A DNA stretch of 64,000 nucleotides from Plenodomus lindquistii (GCA_025504975.1 JANUWI010000020.1:124001-188000), one strand, 5' to 3'. Positions 31,503-44,508 are shown, counted from the first letter of the stretch. Numbers and translations: made by a program. The notes: generated from the letters alone by a model not told the origin.

Positions 31503-33080
31503 CTACTCGTCTCCAGCTGCTAATCTTTCCAACACAGGCTTCAGAAATCCGCCCCAGAAACCGTCAGGGCCCTCGTCAAGGCCGTATTCTATGACGTTCC
31601 GCCACATCCTCAGCTGTTTGAAGACGCCCGACATGCTACTAGTTGCGGCATTGCCAAACTCTAGAATACGCACCGCTTCGCCTTGTCCAGAGTCCATGTA
31701 TGCGATATAGAAATACAGCTCGTGTCCCACAACAGTGAAGCCTGGCTCCACAAGGCAGGTCGTGTCAGGTAGCCCCGCACGTCGTCCTAGTTTCGCTTTC
31801 TTGCGCAGACTCGCCGCCATCCATATGCTAAGCTGATATTCGGCCTCGAGCTTGTCGCCGTCGGAGGGCTTGACTTCCATGCCGGAGAAGACGGCTGTGG
31901 TTTTGGTAAAGGCATCGGTCGTATGGCTAACGCACTGGTTTCCGTGCTGGAGAAGGCGTACATATAGAGCTTCGACAGGTGACGTATCGTGCGAGTAGGA
32001 GAGGGTATAATCAGCCTTCCGGTCAAGGATGCGCTGCTTGCCCGATGCATCGGCGGCGCGCGAGAGGAACTCGATATCAATGTTCTGAGACTGCCTACCA
32101 CATCAAACGCGTTAGCTGGTCAATACTTTCAAGCGGCTTGGCTAGGGTAGAAATACACGCTCTGCAAAGAGAGTCTGCCCTTTGCGTACAACCGGAGCGC
32201 CAGCCTCACCATCGGCCTAATTACATCGTCGCACCATGCGTTTTCGTCTCGACCTCTTGTTTGGCAATGCAATGCTTTTTTGAATATCTTTTTCACTTTC
32301 CTCAAGGTGTATTCCAGTTCGGCACAGGCAGCGGGGTCAAGGTCAGGGTCAGAGAGATCGCGGGTGGCAGTGTTGCTGAATGCGACAGGCTTGAATCTTT
32401 GGAAACCGATATCTGTATCGGCTCTGAGTGGCTCCTAAGATAGGTTATTCAAGTTTAGCAATGATATTGGGCGGGTGCGTGCAGATACGCACTTCAAGCC
32501 ATCCCGGTATCCAACCCTGATCCAGTCCGTTCTCGAGTCGCGCTACTACGGCCATGACCCGCGCAGGAGGTTCCGACTCCACCCCGTCTAGCGGTTCCGT
32601 CGTTATTGGAGGCGATGCTACTCTCAAAGTAGCAACCGTCTCGCGCGATGGGCTATTGCTACGTCGCGGCGTCGAGGCGCCTACACGACTGCTGGGTGGG
32701 CTAAGAATGGTTGAACTGCCCAAGATGAGCGGGCGGGCATTTGACCCAACAGCCGATACGCTCTGCTCCGGTCGCAAGTCTTCCGAGTCCTGTCGCCGAC
32801 GCTTGCTAGGGCTGACACTACGGTGTGCGGACATGACGGTGAACTGGTGTACGCCTGTGGGCTCTGAAGTGGCACGCTTGCGCTTCAGCAGCCCGCATTC
32901 TTCGTCTGTCGGCGGCGTCGGGGGTAGTTCTTCGACCCAAGAAGAGATTCGCGTGGTATTTTCGTCGATGTTCGAGAATGCTGTTGGCGGCGACGTGGCC
33001 ATGATAGCGTGTGTAGCGGTGGGAGTTGTGGGTTTCGCGAAAACAGTGCTGATCTGTTGTTGCTTGGCAACTCTTGGCAA
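31503..33080 (-). CDS. Fungal PD-(D/E)XK nuclease-like protein
   Basis: Exons 32493-33080, 32159-32434 and 31503-32090 join in phase 0 (introns 58 and 68 nt; donors GTGCGT and GTGTAT), giving 483 residues. The N-terminus is disordered and Ser/Pro-rich with SSWVEELPPTPPTDE and SPSKRRRQ (possible nuclear signal). The C-terminal half carries the nuclease-like core: Asp315 in LDRKADYTLSY, then Glu360-Val-Lys362 in FSGMEVKPSDGD, followed by EAEYQLSIWMAASL and VVGHELYFYIAYMD. This matches a fungus-expanded family of PD-(D/E)XK-like proteins of unknown role. The active-site residues are all kept and there are no stops, unlike most of its surroundings. Nuclease action is inferred, not shown. Confidence 0.85.
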
Positions 33081-34288
33081 AAGGGAGTAGAGTCGCTACG
33101 GCGTTACGGCAGCGTTCGAGATCCACAGCGGGTCTGCGGAGCTACAGGGCGGCGCGCTTGTTTATCCCTATGGCACGCCAGCTTTCGCGTTAGCTATGGT
33201 TATGGGTGATACAAATCACATTTATTTAATCTTATATATAACCAGACTAACTTTATTTCCCCAAAAACCCTCTAAACTGGCCGGAAAGTAGCTAAAAATA
33301 CTCGTAAAACTCGCCGCTTTTTCCCTATCTACTTTTAAAAGCCGTACGACGTCTGTACGTGGCGCTATTGCCGTGCAAAGTATGCACTTTTTAGCCGTGC
33401 GCGAGGTTTTGGTGTTCACGAGCAAAATATAGCCGTGCGTAGACTTCACGTAAGCAGCACGTGATAGATCTTTCACCTTGCAAACTCTATTTACTAGGTA
33501 TCTATATATTTTCTATAATATTATTTTTACTATAATAAATAACGCGTACTAGGTATAAGTCTATATAGTTATTATATAGGTATAACTATGTATTTCTAGG
33601 TAAGCACGCACGCACGCCTGCCTGCACGCCGAGGACGCCTGCGCTGTCCCCTAACAATCCAGACTTTGGCTAATCCCCTGGCATACGAACCGAACACGTC
33701 ACAATTAAGGCAGTAATCCCACAGGCATTCGGGAGTGCAAACAGTATCGACTTAGCCTTTCATCCTCCAGGGCTCCCAGGTGTGTATGATCCTGCACGTT
33801 CACGTTCTCTCCATCGTGCTTACGATCGGGTTTGTGGCTTTACATGCGCTCTGGTGGCTACGACAGTACAAAACACTACCTAGCTACGTTATACGCGCAT
33901 GCTTAGTCTTCGAATATTCAGGTAGCATGTGCAGCGTGCTGACTGGTTTGACCGGTGCTACTGCGCTGCTTACGCGTTATGTGGCTAGGGAGAGTCTCAG
34001 CCTTGCTGCTGTTGCCTGAAACCTAATCGAATCCTGGTATATCGCAGTACCTATCATTGCACTCTCGGCATCTTTCATCTTCAGAGCCTCCGTCTTCATC
34101 TAGCATATTCGCTACCCAGACAATTCACTTTTGGCAGTTTGCTAAACAAAGGACAATACCTAGGTATCTCCATTGAACGCCAAGATTTCGATTCCTATTT
34201 CGATTTTCGCGGAGGTGCCTTAAGCCACGTCAATACGGACTATACTACCATCTCTAGGTACATACCTAGGGAGACACGGAAATTCACC
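33081..34288. other. Intergenic, AT-rich block
   Basis: 33220-33600 is strongly AT-rich with many TATA/TAGTA strings, as in RIP-decayed repeats. An ORF of 79 codons at 33780 has one hydrophobic stretch but no other support. Confidence 0.4.
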
Positions 34289-36456
34289 ATGCAAGACGGA
34301 AACACAGGAGATGGTGTAGAACATGGCAACAAGAGTATGAGCGATGTCAGCAACTCCGCGAACCAAAGCGGTACTCCAGTGTTGAAGAACGATCTACTAG
34401 ACACCGCAGCTGTTTTGGGTTCAGAAGGCTTGGCAAAGATTGCTGAACTTACAAAGTACAAGTTTGAGCGCGCAAAGGCCGGCAAATGGGCCTCGAGGGG
34501 TATCCGTTTCCTGGTCTATGATGACTCGGATGTCACCACCAATGGATTCGACAGCGACGATGAAGAAGGACAAGAAGAACATGCTATGAGAATGAGCATT
34601 GGGGAAAGCAAGCCTCAAAAACCAGGCTACTCCGACGAACATGGAAATCGTCTTGTCGCGTTTGCGCATGGTACCCAGAATTTCCGCACAAATGGAAGCC
34701 CCGCAAATTTCGTTTGGTCAACCCAACACTTGATCATCCAGAATGGTTCGCCAAAGAGAATGCTGCATCAATCGACATCTGCATGCACTATGTCGCAGTA
34801 TCTTACTGTTGGCCACCTCGCGAGGAAAACCCAGCACCGAGACGTTACCAAGTCCGTGATCTTGATGGGCAGGTCCGCTCCAGTCGCGCTCTCGATGACG
34901 TCCTGGATCGTGCTGTCGATTTTGCAAATTCATGCGGCCTCCGCATGATCTGGATTGATCAAGAGTGCCTACCACAGCCAAATGCGGCTAGTTCAAAGGA
35001 TGACTGGAATGAGCAAGAGCTTGGTATACAGGCGATGGATATTGTATACAACAGGGCCATGGTTACAGCAGGTCTACTGAGCGTTGAGATAGACTCACAG
35101 GAGGTTCTTACTGCAATTGAAATATTGCTGTCGCCGGACCGGACAGCAAGACAGAGAATGATGAACCGCCAGTCCTGTGAGAATATCCTCGCATTGATGC
35201 ACAAGATGGAACAAGACAGGTGGTACACCCGGGCATGGGTCATTGAAGAAGCCATCTGTGCTGGGGAGAAATTGATGATTGCTTTCCGGCGGAGTCCAGG
35301 TCTGCAGTTTCGATCAAAATTCCGTGTTGGGTACCAGGCCGAGAAAGAGGATCGTCCATATCACTCGCTTGACGACAACCCACAAGGGCTGGAAACAAGC
35401 CTGGCATGCATTAACGTATGTGAGTTCTGGAGAGTTCTTGATGACATGAAGTCACTCCTTGTGCGCGACTTCGCTCGTGTTGGAAACTTTCTTCATCGCG
35501 TCGGCAACGGACCTGCGCATGTAGATCTGGACGCTAGGTGGGTCTTGAAAGAAGCCGAATACCTTCATCCCAGATTTGAGAGGGCAAACACGCTCCAGCA
35601 GCACCTGAAAATGTACGCCGAGGGCTACTACGGCAAGCGACCTACGATCAATGCCGCCGGAGCTCTGACTCTATTGAAGCATCGACAATGTTACTTTGAA
35701 TCTGATAGACTCGCCATTATAGCGAATATGTGCGACTACGAATTTCGCCTCGACACGAAAGCCGTCCAGAACAACTGCGAGTCCCTACGTCTGGCCATTT
35801 TGTCATTAGCACTGAACAATGGCGATCTATCTCTGCTTGTAAGAGAAGAATACCTTCCATGGATGCACGTGTACTCTGACAACGTCTACAATGTCTCCAT
35901 GGGAAACTCTCTCTTATTTCACGACTTCTTTACGAAATCCCCTCGAGTCGAACACTGCAGGGTCCGCGATTTCATCAACATCAGACTCCAAAGACAGCAG
36001 CCTGCAGAAGTTACTTCCCGCGGACTACTACTGCCATCGTATATATGGTCTGTGGATCGCGAAATCGACTTCACACCCCTCAAATACAGATGGGCCGATA
36101 CCTGGGAAGCAGTCAAATGCTGGAATATAATCTTGGACAAGCAAAAGGACGAGACTACAGAGGGATACCAAACACGTCAAGACGCAATGGTGCGCAGGCT
36201 AGCTCAGCCAGGGATAGCGGAGCAAGCTCTTCGGGAATTCCGAGAACTCGGTCATGTCCCTCAAACATCAACTGTCTGGGGAGGAATCGACAGTGCTGGG
36301 ATACAAATGACGCGACATGTGAGTGCCAAGCGAGTCAAGCTAGTACCAGAGATACGCAAAGTCATTGCTCAAATCATCTTCGATATCCTGCGATATGCAT
36401 GGACCATCTCCAAGGAAGTGGCTCTTGCAAAGGGTTTAGCCAACAGTATAGTGTAA
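34289..36456 (+). CDS. HET domain protein (heterokaryon incompatibility type)
   Basis: The main ORF (to 36456) carries the HET domain: HYVAVSYCWPP, RALDDVLDRAVDFA, CGLRMIWIDQECLPQ, DIVYNRAMVTAGLL and DRWYTRAWVIEEAI. A long C-terminal part without repeats follows (CEFWRVLDDMKSLL, YFESDRLAIIANMC). The upstream ORF from ATG 34289 is in another frame. An in-phase intron 34500-34678 (GTATCC...CCCAG) would join them to 662 residues giving SREFPHKWKPRKFRLVNP. The skipped DNA is itself open and coding-like (YSDEHGNRLVAF), so a frameshift near 34670 is the alternative, making it a pseudogene. HET domains trigger cell death on non-self contact. Confidence 0.78.
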
Positions 36457-38042
36457 GCTAGCTTACTTATAGCTAGTCGACCTTGGTACTCTACAAGTTC
36501 CTAAGACTAGCAAAGGGTATCCTAGCACAACAGGGGTTCTACAGAAACGTCGCTTGCGCAAAGGGTGAGGGCGGTTTTGCAAAGTACTGTAACGCTTATG
36601 TAAAAATTACTAGGACTAGATCTAGGCCCTAGGTCTGACATGACTGACACCGCCACTAACTATGCTAAGAATAGCTTCGCATCCCTAATAGCTTGGATGC
36701 AGGCTGTAATAGCCCCTGTATTGCCTGCGATAATTGTGGCTACCTAAATGATGCACCTAGTAAAAGGATGCGTGCTACTACGTAGGACGTCTAGTATTTA
36801 AGGTGCCCCTGCGCTCGAGCTCTTTGCAACTTTAGTCTTAAAATTGGATATACCATGCGATAGTAGTATCTATTTACGTTAAGCGTGCTTTTATGCAACG
36901 CTTTCACGCAGACATTAGTTCAGCCAATCTAGAACAATTAGGTTGAAAACTCTTGCGCGCTAAAGGTAGGATAGCAAGGTACTAGGCGGCTGTGCACAAG
37001 ACTAATAGCTAGATCAAGCTTTACTTCTGCTTAAATATAGAATGGAGGGACTGCAATGCGCTGATTACGACTCTAAATTGCTGTGTATTAACTGATCAAC
37101 TTAATAATGTTGCGTCTATTGCAATTAAGCTTGGTCTGTGCTGCTAATTCTACAGGTATTGCATTCACGTTCAAGGTTAGAATTTGTAGCCCTAATCATC
37201 TAGTAATGCTGAATGCAATACACCGTTCGCGGATGCAACTTGGTACCCTAGCATAAAGGAAGTACCGGATAATTTCAAGACGCAGGTAGGCAGCTACATG
37301 TGCAACAACGGAATTACACCTTTGATTTGCCTAGGTGCAGGTGCTAAGAACATGACTCTCTCTGAATATGCCACCGGAATGCCTGCACATGGGATAAGCA
37401 CAGCCTTCTAGGAAAAGGTTTGGGTGTTCTGAGAATAGAATGAAATGAACAAGTTGGCTTAGATTGTTGGAAAATAGACGCTGCGCCTGTGAATACCTAA
37501 TTATAGGCTTCAATTTATTGTTTATCGTCTGTTGATGTAGCGCTCTTCCTGCATGTGGCACATAAGCACTGTCCGCCTACAGGCGAAGCTTCCCTGTAAT
37601 GCACTGTAGTTTTCAAACTATTCTACATATCTTGTTGTGCTCGAAGCATTATTCTTGCTCTACCCTGCGTGATTCTGATGACCAGTTCCGCACATGGATC
37701 GCAAGCATGATTTACTATCCAAACCTAATTGCTCTTCTCTTTATAGTACAGTCGGCAAGTCTTACCTACGTGTGGCCTTACAAAGTCAACAGATCTATAC
37801 TGGCCTGTGGGGTACCCTAGCGGCTTGACCTTACTAACCAATTCCTGAATATACTCACCTTTACTGGAAGCCAAGCCACCACTTAGTGCTGCTTAGGCTT
37901 AGATTCCACGTCCTTTCGGACCGCAGTCGACGATGCGATGGCGGTCCTGGGGTAACCCAGAAAGGCAGATGCACTCTTCTGAGCTGCCAATCTCGCAGGC
38001 ATCAAAGGGCGCCCATGTAGGATTTGTAGGCTACTCTTATAG
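36457..38042. other. Decayed AT-rich DNA, no gene
   Basis: Stops are dense in all six frames; many TAGT/CTAG strings. It looks like old RIP-mutated repeats, but I can match no family. Confidence 0.35.
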
Positions 38043-40204
38043 CTAGGATGCTGGCTTTAACCAAGTACTGTCCGGCGTATACGAGTTAACTGTTAGGTAA
38101 GAGATAGGTTGTAGAAGGGCGACCATCTCGCAATCCGAGAGACGGTTAAAAGAGGTAAAGTTTTCCTTTTTAAAAGCGAATTTGACGTCCCTTGTGAACA
38201 TGTCCTGAATTGACATTCCGATCTTGCATCGACTCACTATCTCCACTTTCTTCACGGCTGCTAGGATGTGAAATTTGTCGATTTCAGCAATGGTCATATT
38301 GTGAAGCTGATTCTCCAATACCTCCATGAACGGCAAAAGGCACGGAAGTCCGCGACCGAACCCTGAGCAGATTCGAAGGATTTTCTCGCTTTCCTTACAC
38401 GCTCTTTGAGCGTGTCTCTATCTTCCCTGAGAACCTTATCGTATACTGCACCGTTGAGACGGATCGCGCCCTGCTAATTGGAGTCCAGGGCACAAGTCAT
38501 GTTGAATTGCGCCAATCTAGACACAAAGGTATATAGCCAATTGCGACTTTAGGCAAGAAAAACCTCCTTGTCTAACGTGGCAAGCCTTGTTATCTTTGCT
38601 CTAGACTGAGGAGCAACCTCAATTTGGGTTGACTGCGACCGCCACATTGTGACCAGTCTTGCGCAGTTACACAAACTTGCTGTACTTAGTATGGCGCTGA
38701 ACATGACATCTAGCAAGCTCTTTTAGACTAATGCAAGTGGCGAAGCAGGAGTTGGCGTAAGTCTTCTACGCCTCAATCAAGGCATTGGTAGGGTACTAAA
38801 TCTGACACTCTTGCCCGCAGGTTCCGCTTGGCAGCGCGTCCGCTTTCTTGTCAGATTAGGCGTGTTATGCTCAGTCGCTCTGTTTGAGATAGAGGGTATG
38901 AAGCTTTAATGGGTAAGCACGTTCTAGCTATATTTTCCTTTTCCGCTCTTACACCAGATATAGGAAGCTGCTTCGTCAGGCGTGTTAGAGAACTCGTAAT
39001 TAATAGCTATGGTAAAATTCTTGCTAGTATTCCAAACCTTATGGTAGATGCGTCCGAGTAGGGTGACTATAACGTCTCCTAGCTTCTAGCATACGATCTT
39101 GTAGCGGATACCCCTTGCCTCAAGCTAGCGAGGTCCTACGGTGACATTGTGGTGCCGCAAAAATTGCAAACAGGATCTAGAAGCTGAATATTTATCTCTC
39201 ACACAAGACTCGAGCTTGCTAGAGCTGTTCCGCCAAACGAGAATCTGGTGTTTTTCAGCACCTGCCAACAACAAATTCGCTGATCCAGTATTGCCGTCCT
39301 CTATATGTAATGTTGCTGGTGTGTCTAGCTCTCCGCTAACATACTAGTATAGATGATTTACACTAGGAATACTGGGCCAACGATTGCACTCTAAGCCAGC
39401 GTCTAGCAGTCAATTGACTGCATAATCGAACAGGCGTTCGCAGATTAGGTACCGAACGCAGTGAGGGGGTCTTGCTATCCATGCATTGAACTCTGTTCTT
39501 GGTTCAAGCGACGCGGGTGTCTCTGTGAACCCTTCAAAGTCCTAGAGGTTGAGCGAGATGTCTTTAGCTACTTGCGCGTGTAGACAGCCGGTGGCTCCTT
39601 TAGCCAGCTGGAAACCTCTAATCTCGTCACGACTAGGTGCTTCAGCAGTTCGGAAAAGCTTGGTAAGTTCTAATACATCCCACGTCTGTTGCACCTCCAA
39701 TATGAGATGTCCGCGTTCGTCAACATCCCGAGAAATCAATTCGTGCAGGGCTGCCTGAATAGTGCCCACCAAACTTTTCCCAAGTTGTGAAGGCCTGCAC
39801 AGAAACCGTAGATCCAAAGTTCTCGTGTCATAATCTAACAGCTGTCCATGCTCCGTTAATTCGACCTACTTGTTTGTATCCTCGTGCAACTCGTGTGCGT
39901 CGCTCTCCTGCTCATGCGTGAGTGTCTCTTCGCGTGTGTCCTGCTCGTGTGTCTCCTCGTATATGTCGTGCTCTTCTAATCTTGCAATGTACGCCTGCGC
40001 TTTATCAGAGATTGCCCTAAGGACTGTAATAAAATGTATTTTGTCTATTAGTTGCTTTTGAGTTATTTTTAGTCTGGGTTTCTTCTGAGCACGTTTGTGG
40101 TGTGTTCCTACTAATTTGACTTCTTCCAGCTGTTTAACAAGCTCTTGTGCGGCCTTAATTAGCGAATTAAAGGAGTCGTTCTCGGGAGCACGGCGGGATG
40201 TCAT
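38043..40204 (-). pseudogene. JmjC domain protein, decayed
   Basis: A minus-strand frame from ATG 40204 (MTSRRAPENDSFNSL) can be followed through many stops to about 38043, with at least one frameshift near 38390. After a coiled N-terminal part the JmjC-type core is visible: TPATLHIEDGNTGSANLLLAG with an H-x-E iron pair, HHNVTV, then VTLLGRIYHKVWN with the distal His and AIAINYEF. C-terminal pieces include RLAQFNMTCALDSN and ENQLHNMTIAEIDKF. JmjC enzymes are Fe(II)/2-oxoglutarate oxygenases, often histone demethylases. Stops at 39866-39868 and later mostly fit CAG/TGG to TAG. It is dead here; related copies elsewhere in the genome would be expected. Confidence 0.75.
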
Positions 40205-43030
40205 CGCAAGACAGGAGATGATCGCACAGCCTCATGCGTAGTAGCCAAATACCTAGTGTGTACAACAAACGCGACCGATTGTAGAGCGTTTTCAAAGCAG
40301 GCAGCCGAGAACATGAAGTCTACCGCAGTGTGATTGGAAGAAGCTGGCCCAGCAGGACATAAAACTATAACCATACCGTTTTTAAACCCACGCGCAGCAC
40401 ATCGTCATGGCATGGGATTACTTCTGGACAGAGCGGGGACATGGTTTCCCTTTTGAAGTGATTTCCAAATGCTGCCCAGCGGCACATCACCATGCAAAGC
40501 TCGTTTTTTTGGAAACACGCAAAGTAGGTGTAGGTAACAAGAGACAGGTTGCTACTGCATGGTACTTGAAGAAGCAAGCATAACCGCACATGTCGTGGGT
40601 TGCGATGAATTCTGGAAGCACAACAGCAGACATCGACGTATGCCGTGAGTCTTTGGAACACGCACCTCTGGCGTGGGGACTGGGAGGCTTGGGGTCGAGA
40701 GGCAAATGTAGACTTTAACTTATCTCCTCGTCCTAAGGCTCCTGAGCAGAAGGTTGGCTTCCCACGCACATGAGACATCTCGCTTAGCGTTTTCGGAGCG
40801 AGCGGCAGAGAACATGACATTGACCGTGGCGTGTGTTGAGGAGGCTGGCCCAGCAGGACATTGTCCGTAACTGTAACGACTTCGGATCCAGGCGCAGCAC
40901 ATAGTCATAGCATGGGATCACTTCTTGATCTTTTTGGGAAGAATCAACTCCGGTGTGGGTGTTACCAGACTTGGGGCATCCAGCAACTACTTTATACCCA
41001 GATTCTTGGAACATGTGCTTGTCTTGGATATCTTTTGCAGTGAAAAAGATAGAGGCTGACATGTATGACTTGTCAGCACAACATCACCTTGTTGTACAGG
41101 TTGTTTTCACGTGCTAGACCAAGCAGGGACATTCGCTCGCCCACTACTAGTTTTGTAGCCGCCGGCGCTCCTGCCCATCAGCCTGGTTGCCGTTGTTTTC
41201 AGACACCAGTCCTCGCACACATACACTCTCTAGCAGAGCATTTTGTCCGCCTATCCTCCTTCCCATACGCTGGAATGGATGATTTTTTTGGGAATTAAAG
41301 GGGGGGTGTGTGTGCGGAGAAGCAGAAGAACGTAGCAGAAGGTATTTATGCCGCAGAGGCACCAGTCGAGGCCATGTTCACTAGGCCTTGAGTATTTTGG
41401 ACGTCCCCATGTGCGCAGCCTATACGGTTTTCAGGCACCAGGCAAACCGGCCATCTACCGAATTCGGCCTGTTTGTTCGGCGGCCAGCCCTCTTCCCCAT
41501 GAGTTCCAGCTCGGTTCCTTTTCGGACACCAGTCCTCCCACTCATCCAATGCCTCACAATGGTCTTTTTTGGCCGCCAGCCCTCGATCCATGGGCTGGGA
41601 AAGGGTGGTTTTCGACACCAGGGGTGATGTGTGTGTAGAGGAGGAGAAGAGCGTAGAAAGAGAGATGGATGCTCTCGAAGCTCAACTCCTGGCCATGTCC
41701 ACTAGGCCTTGAGTATGTTGGACGTCCCCATGAGCACTGCCATGGTTCTTTTTTGGACACCAGTCCTCCCACACATACAATCGCCCGATACTGATTTTTT
41801 GGCTGGCTTCCCGCCTCCCCATGTGCGCAGTCCATAGTGTTTTTGGATACCAGTCCTCCCACTCATACAGTCCCTCAAACTGGTTTTTCGGCTGTCTACC
41901 CCCCTGCTCATGAGCACTGCCATGGTTCTTTTTCCGACACCAAGGGTGGAGAAGGCGGAGAGCGTAAGGAGAGGTAGCACAAGCTCAGCTTCCCACGCAC
42001 ATGATATGCTTGAAGAGCGTTTTGAAAGCAGGCGACAGAGAACATGGAATATACTGCAGTGTGATTTTGGAACACGCGCGTCTGGCGTAGGAAATAGGAG
42101 ACTCGGTGCGTTGAGGGATGGATGTATACCTCAACCGATCGTCTCTTCTCCATGCACTTGGTGGTTTATCTTTTGAAGGAGTCTGTTTCAAAACACACAG
42201 TCCTGCTCATCAGATCAACGGAAACCGAATTTAGAAGGGTCAAATCTTCAACTACAGCGGCACATGTAGATGGCCTACGTAGTTTTTAAGAAAAAGCATG
42301 GTGTTGGTAGCAGGAGTCAACTTCTCACGCACATGAAATATCTCGTTGAGCGTTTGAAAAGCAGGCACCAGAGGACATGAAGTCTACAGCAGTGTGATGG
42401 GAAGAAGCTGGCCCAGCAGAACATGAAACTGTAACCATACAGTTTCTGGATCAACACACAGCACATGGAGTAACTCGGTAGTTTTTTTCGAATCCACGCA
42501 CGGCACATGGTCGTGACATGGGATCACTTCTTGATCTTTTGGGATGAACCAACTCTGGTGTGGGTGTTATGAGACTTGGTAGATCTAGCAACGGCTTTAT
42601 ACTTGCTTGTTCCCAGAGCCCCATGACATGCACCCAGCGAGGAAACCTTTTGTAGCAAGCAAAGTAGGAGCTGCGCATATAACTCACCAACACAACATTA
42701 CGTTGTTGTACTAGTCTTTTTGGAGTTCTGGACCAAGCAGGAACATAGCTTCCTCTGATGCGATCTTCAAACTCTGCCCAGCAGCACATAGGCATGAAGA
42801 GGTTGTATTTGAAAACACGGACATAGACTTAGCTACTGCTGAGTTTTGGGAGCACAACACCACACATGGGCGCTACCACATGGTACTTTCGGAAGCAAGC
42901 ACCACAGCACATAGACTCAGCTGCTCCTGGTTTTGGAATAAACACTGCGTTGTAGGAAGCAGAGACTTGGTGCGTAAGAAGGGCAATTTATACCCTTACC
43001 CTGTATGCAACGGGCCTGCCGCTCTCTCTT
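40205..43030. repeat. Mosaic of diverged non-coding repeat modules
   Basis: Several modules recur with substitutions and changed spacing. One of about 110 bp, with GAAGCTGGCCCAGCAG, CGCAGCACAT and CATGGGATCACTTCT, is at about 40325-40440, 40835-40935 and 42400-42545. A second, CCCACGCACATGA...GAGCGTTTTGAAAGCAGG, is at about 40280, 40760, 41990 and 42330. A third, GGACACCAGTCCTCCCAC, occurs at least four times between 41200 and 41960. ORFs here are short and unrelated between modules, so I call it non-coding. Confidence 0.7.
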
Positions 43031-43034
43031 CTTC

Positions 43035-43495
43035 ATTCTGTCTCATGCCCCCTGCCCCAGGATTTTGATTTCACAACATGAGCCCCCTGCCCCAGGATTT
43101 CGATTTCTCGATCTGAGCCCTCTGCTTGGAGGTCTCGAGTCCATCCCATGAGTCTGCTGCTCCGGGATTTTGATTTCACGATCTGAGCCATCTGCTTGGG
43201 GATCTCGATTTCACGACTTGAGCCCTCTGCTTGGGGATCTCGAGTCCACCCCATGGGTTTGCTGCTCCAGGATTTCGATTTCACGACTTGAGCCCTCTGC
43301 TTGGGGATCTCGAGTCCACCCCATGGGTCTGCTGCCTGGGGAATTCGAATCCCTTGCATGTACCCGCTGCCCAGAGATTTCAAATCCATCTCATGCGCCC
43401 ACTCTCTGGTCTTTTGACTCCATCTCATGCACGTACTGCCTCATCTTTTCGACTCCATCTCATGCGCCCGCTGCCTGGTGATTTCGATTCGTTTG
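43035..43495. repeat. Minisatellite with about 34-bp unit
   Basis: About 13 units of the general form CTGCTTGGGGATCTCGAGTC followed by CACCCCATGGG or CATCTCATGCGCCC. Neighbouring units alternate GATTTCACGACTTGAGCC and GATCTCGAGTCCACCCC. One frame is open on each strand only because the unit lacks stops. Confidence 0.85.
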
Positions 43496-43617
43496 CTATG
43501 TAATATCATGAGTAGTACACAAACTATAGTTTAGAGCAGGTAGTAGTTGTAGAATGATAGAAGTCGTCTACAAACTGCGTACAAGTGGCACCATACAGTT
43601 ACTAGAATCTCGAGCGT

Positions 43618-44508
43618 TCGAAACGTGACTTGACCAAGCGCTTCGACGAACTAGATGTCGACTGGTTCTTGGTGGAGAGACAGCTCTCCCAGTGGAGCGA
43701 GTCGTTTCGTGCAGGTAAGAAGCTGAGAGTGGACGTGTCGTTCAACTATGTAGAGATAGGACAGCCCGCGCCGACAACATCAGCGAGAGGCGGGAAGCGA
43801 GGATATCCCTCCGCTACACAACAGATGCTCGCCGAAAGGGGCTCGCAGGTCGATGCTGAGGAAGGAACGTCTAGTCTGCCGTCCATTTGGCAGGAAGTAT
43901 ACAACCTGATTCGGTGTCCAGGGCCGCCTTGTAGTCTTGGGCCTCACTGCTGGCGAGATCCACACGGAAAGAAGCACTACAAGCTAAGGACGCATCAGCT
44001 GAAGGCTTTGATAAGACATGTGACGCAGGGCGGCCAGTTGCGGTCTCATGACGACGTGTCGGAGGATGTCCGTCAGCAGCTCTATGCAGAAAAGCAACAG
44101 CAGCTGGAAAGACACCAAAGAACCAATCCCAGCGCCCCGACGGGTCATGCTCCCATCCATATTACAAACGTGCTTCCTGGGCCGTCTCACCCCACATCAG
44201 GTTCAACGGAAGTGCAAGCCAAGCCTCGTCTTGATGTGCCCGGTTTCTTAGATGCTGCTGTGGAGGAGTATATATAGTGACTGGCAGCAGTCGCGAGTTA
44301 GGAGGGAAGATCAGAAGGATGACATTCGGAACATGTATGACATGGCTCTGGAGCACGGACTTGACCTGCAGCAGCTTCGCAACGACCAGGACCCGGACTT
44401 TTTCACCCGCGGGGCATAAAGATTGGCGTCGCTCGGCGTTTTATACGGGACATCGAGTACTGGGTCCAGCAGCAGGTGGCAGCTACTGGCCAGATCACTA
44501 TAGATTGA
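43618..44508 (+). pseudogene. Repeat-associated fungal protein of unknown function, frameshifted
   Basis: The main ORF 43630-44277 has LSQWSESFRAGKKLRVDVSF, SATQQMLAERGSQVDAEEG, RCPGPPCSLGPHCWRDPHGK and HYKLRTHQLKALI. The protein continues in a second frame (DWQQSRVRREDQKDDIRNMY, MALEHGLDLQQLRNDQDP) and a third (GIKIGVARRFIRDIEYWVQ), so at least two frameshifts (about 44275 and 44415) break it. The Cys/His pattern CPGPPCSLGPHC could bind a metal. I recognise the pattern as recurring in ascomycete genomes but know no function. Confidence 0.65.

Noticed and set aside
33780..34019. 79-codon ORF with a hydrophobic start as a secreted effector
   Set aside because: No conserved pattern, AT-rich decayed surroundings, and no cysteine pattern to support it.
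43170..43503. ORFs of 90-130 codons in the minisatellite
   Set aside because: Open only because the unit lacks stops; both strands are open and the product is a simple repeat.
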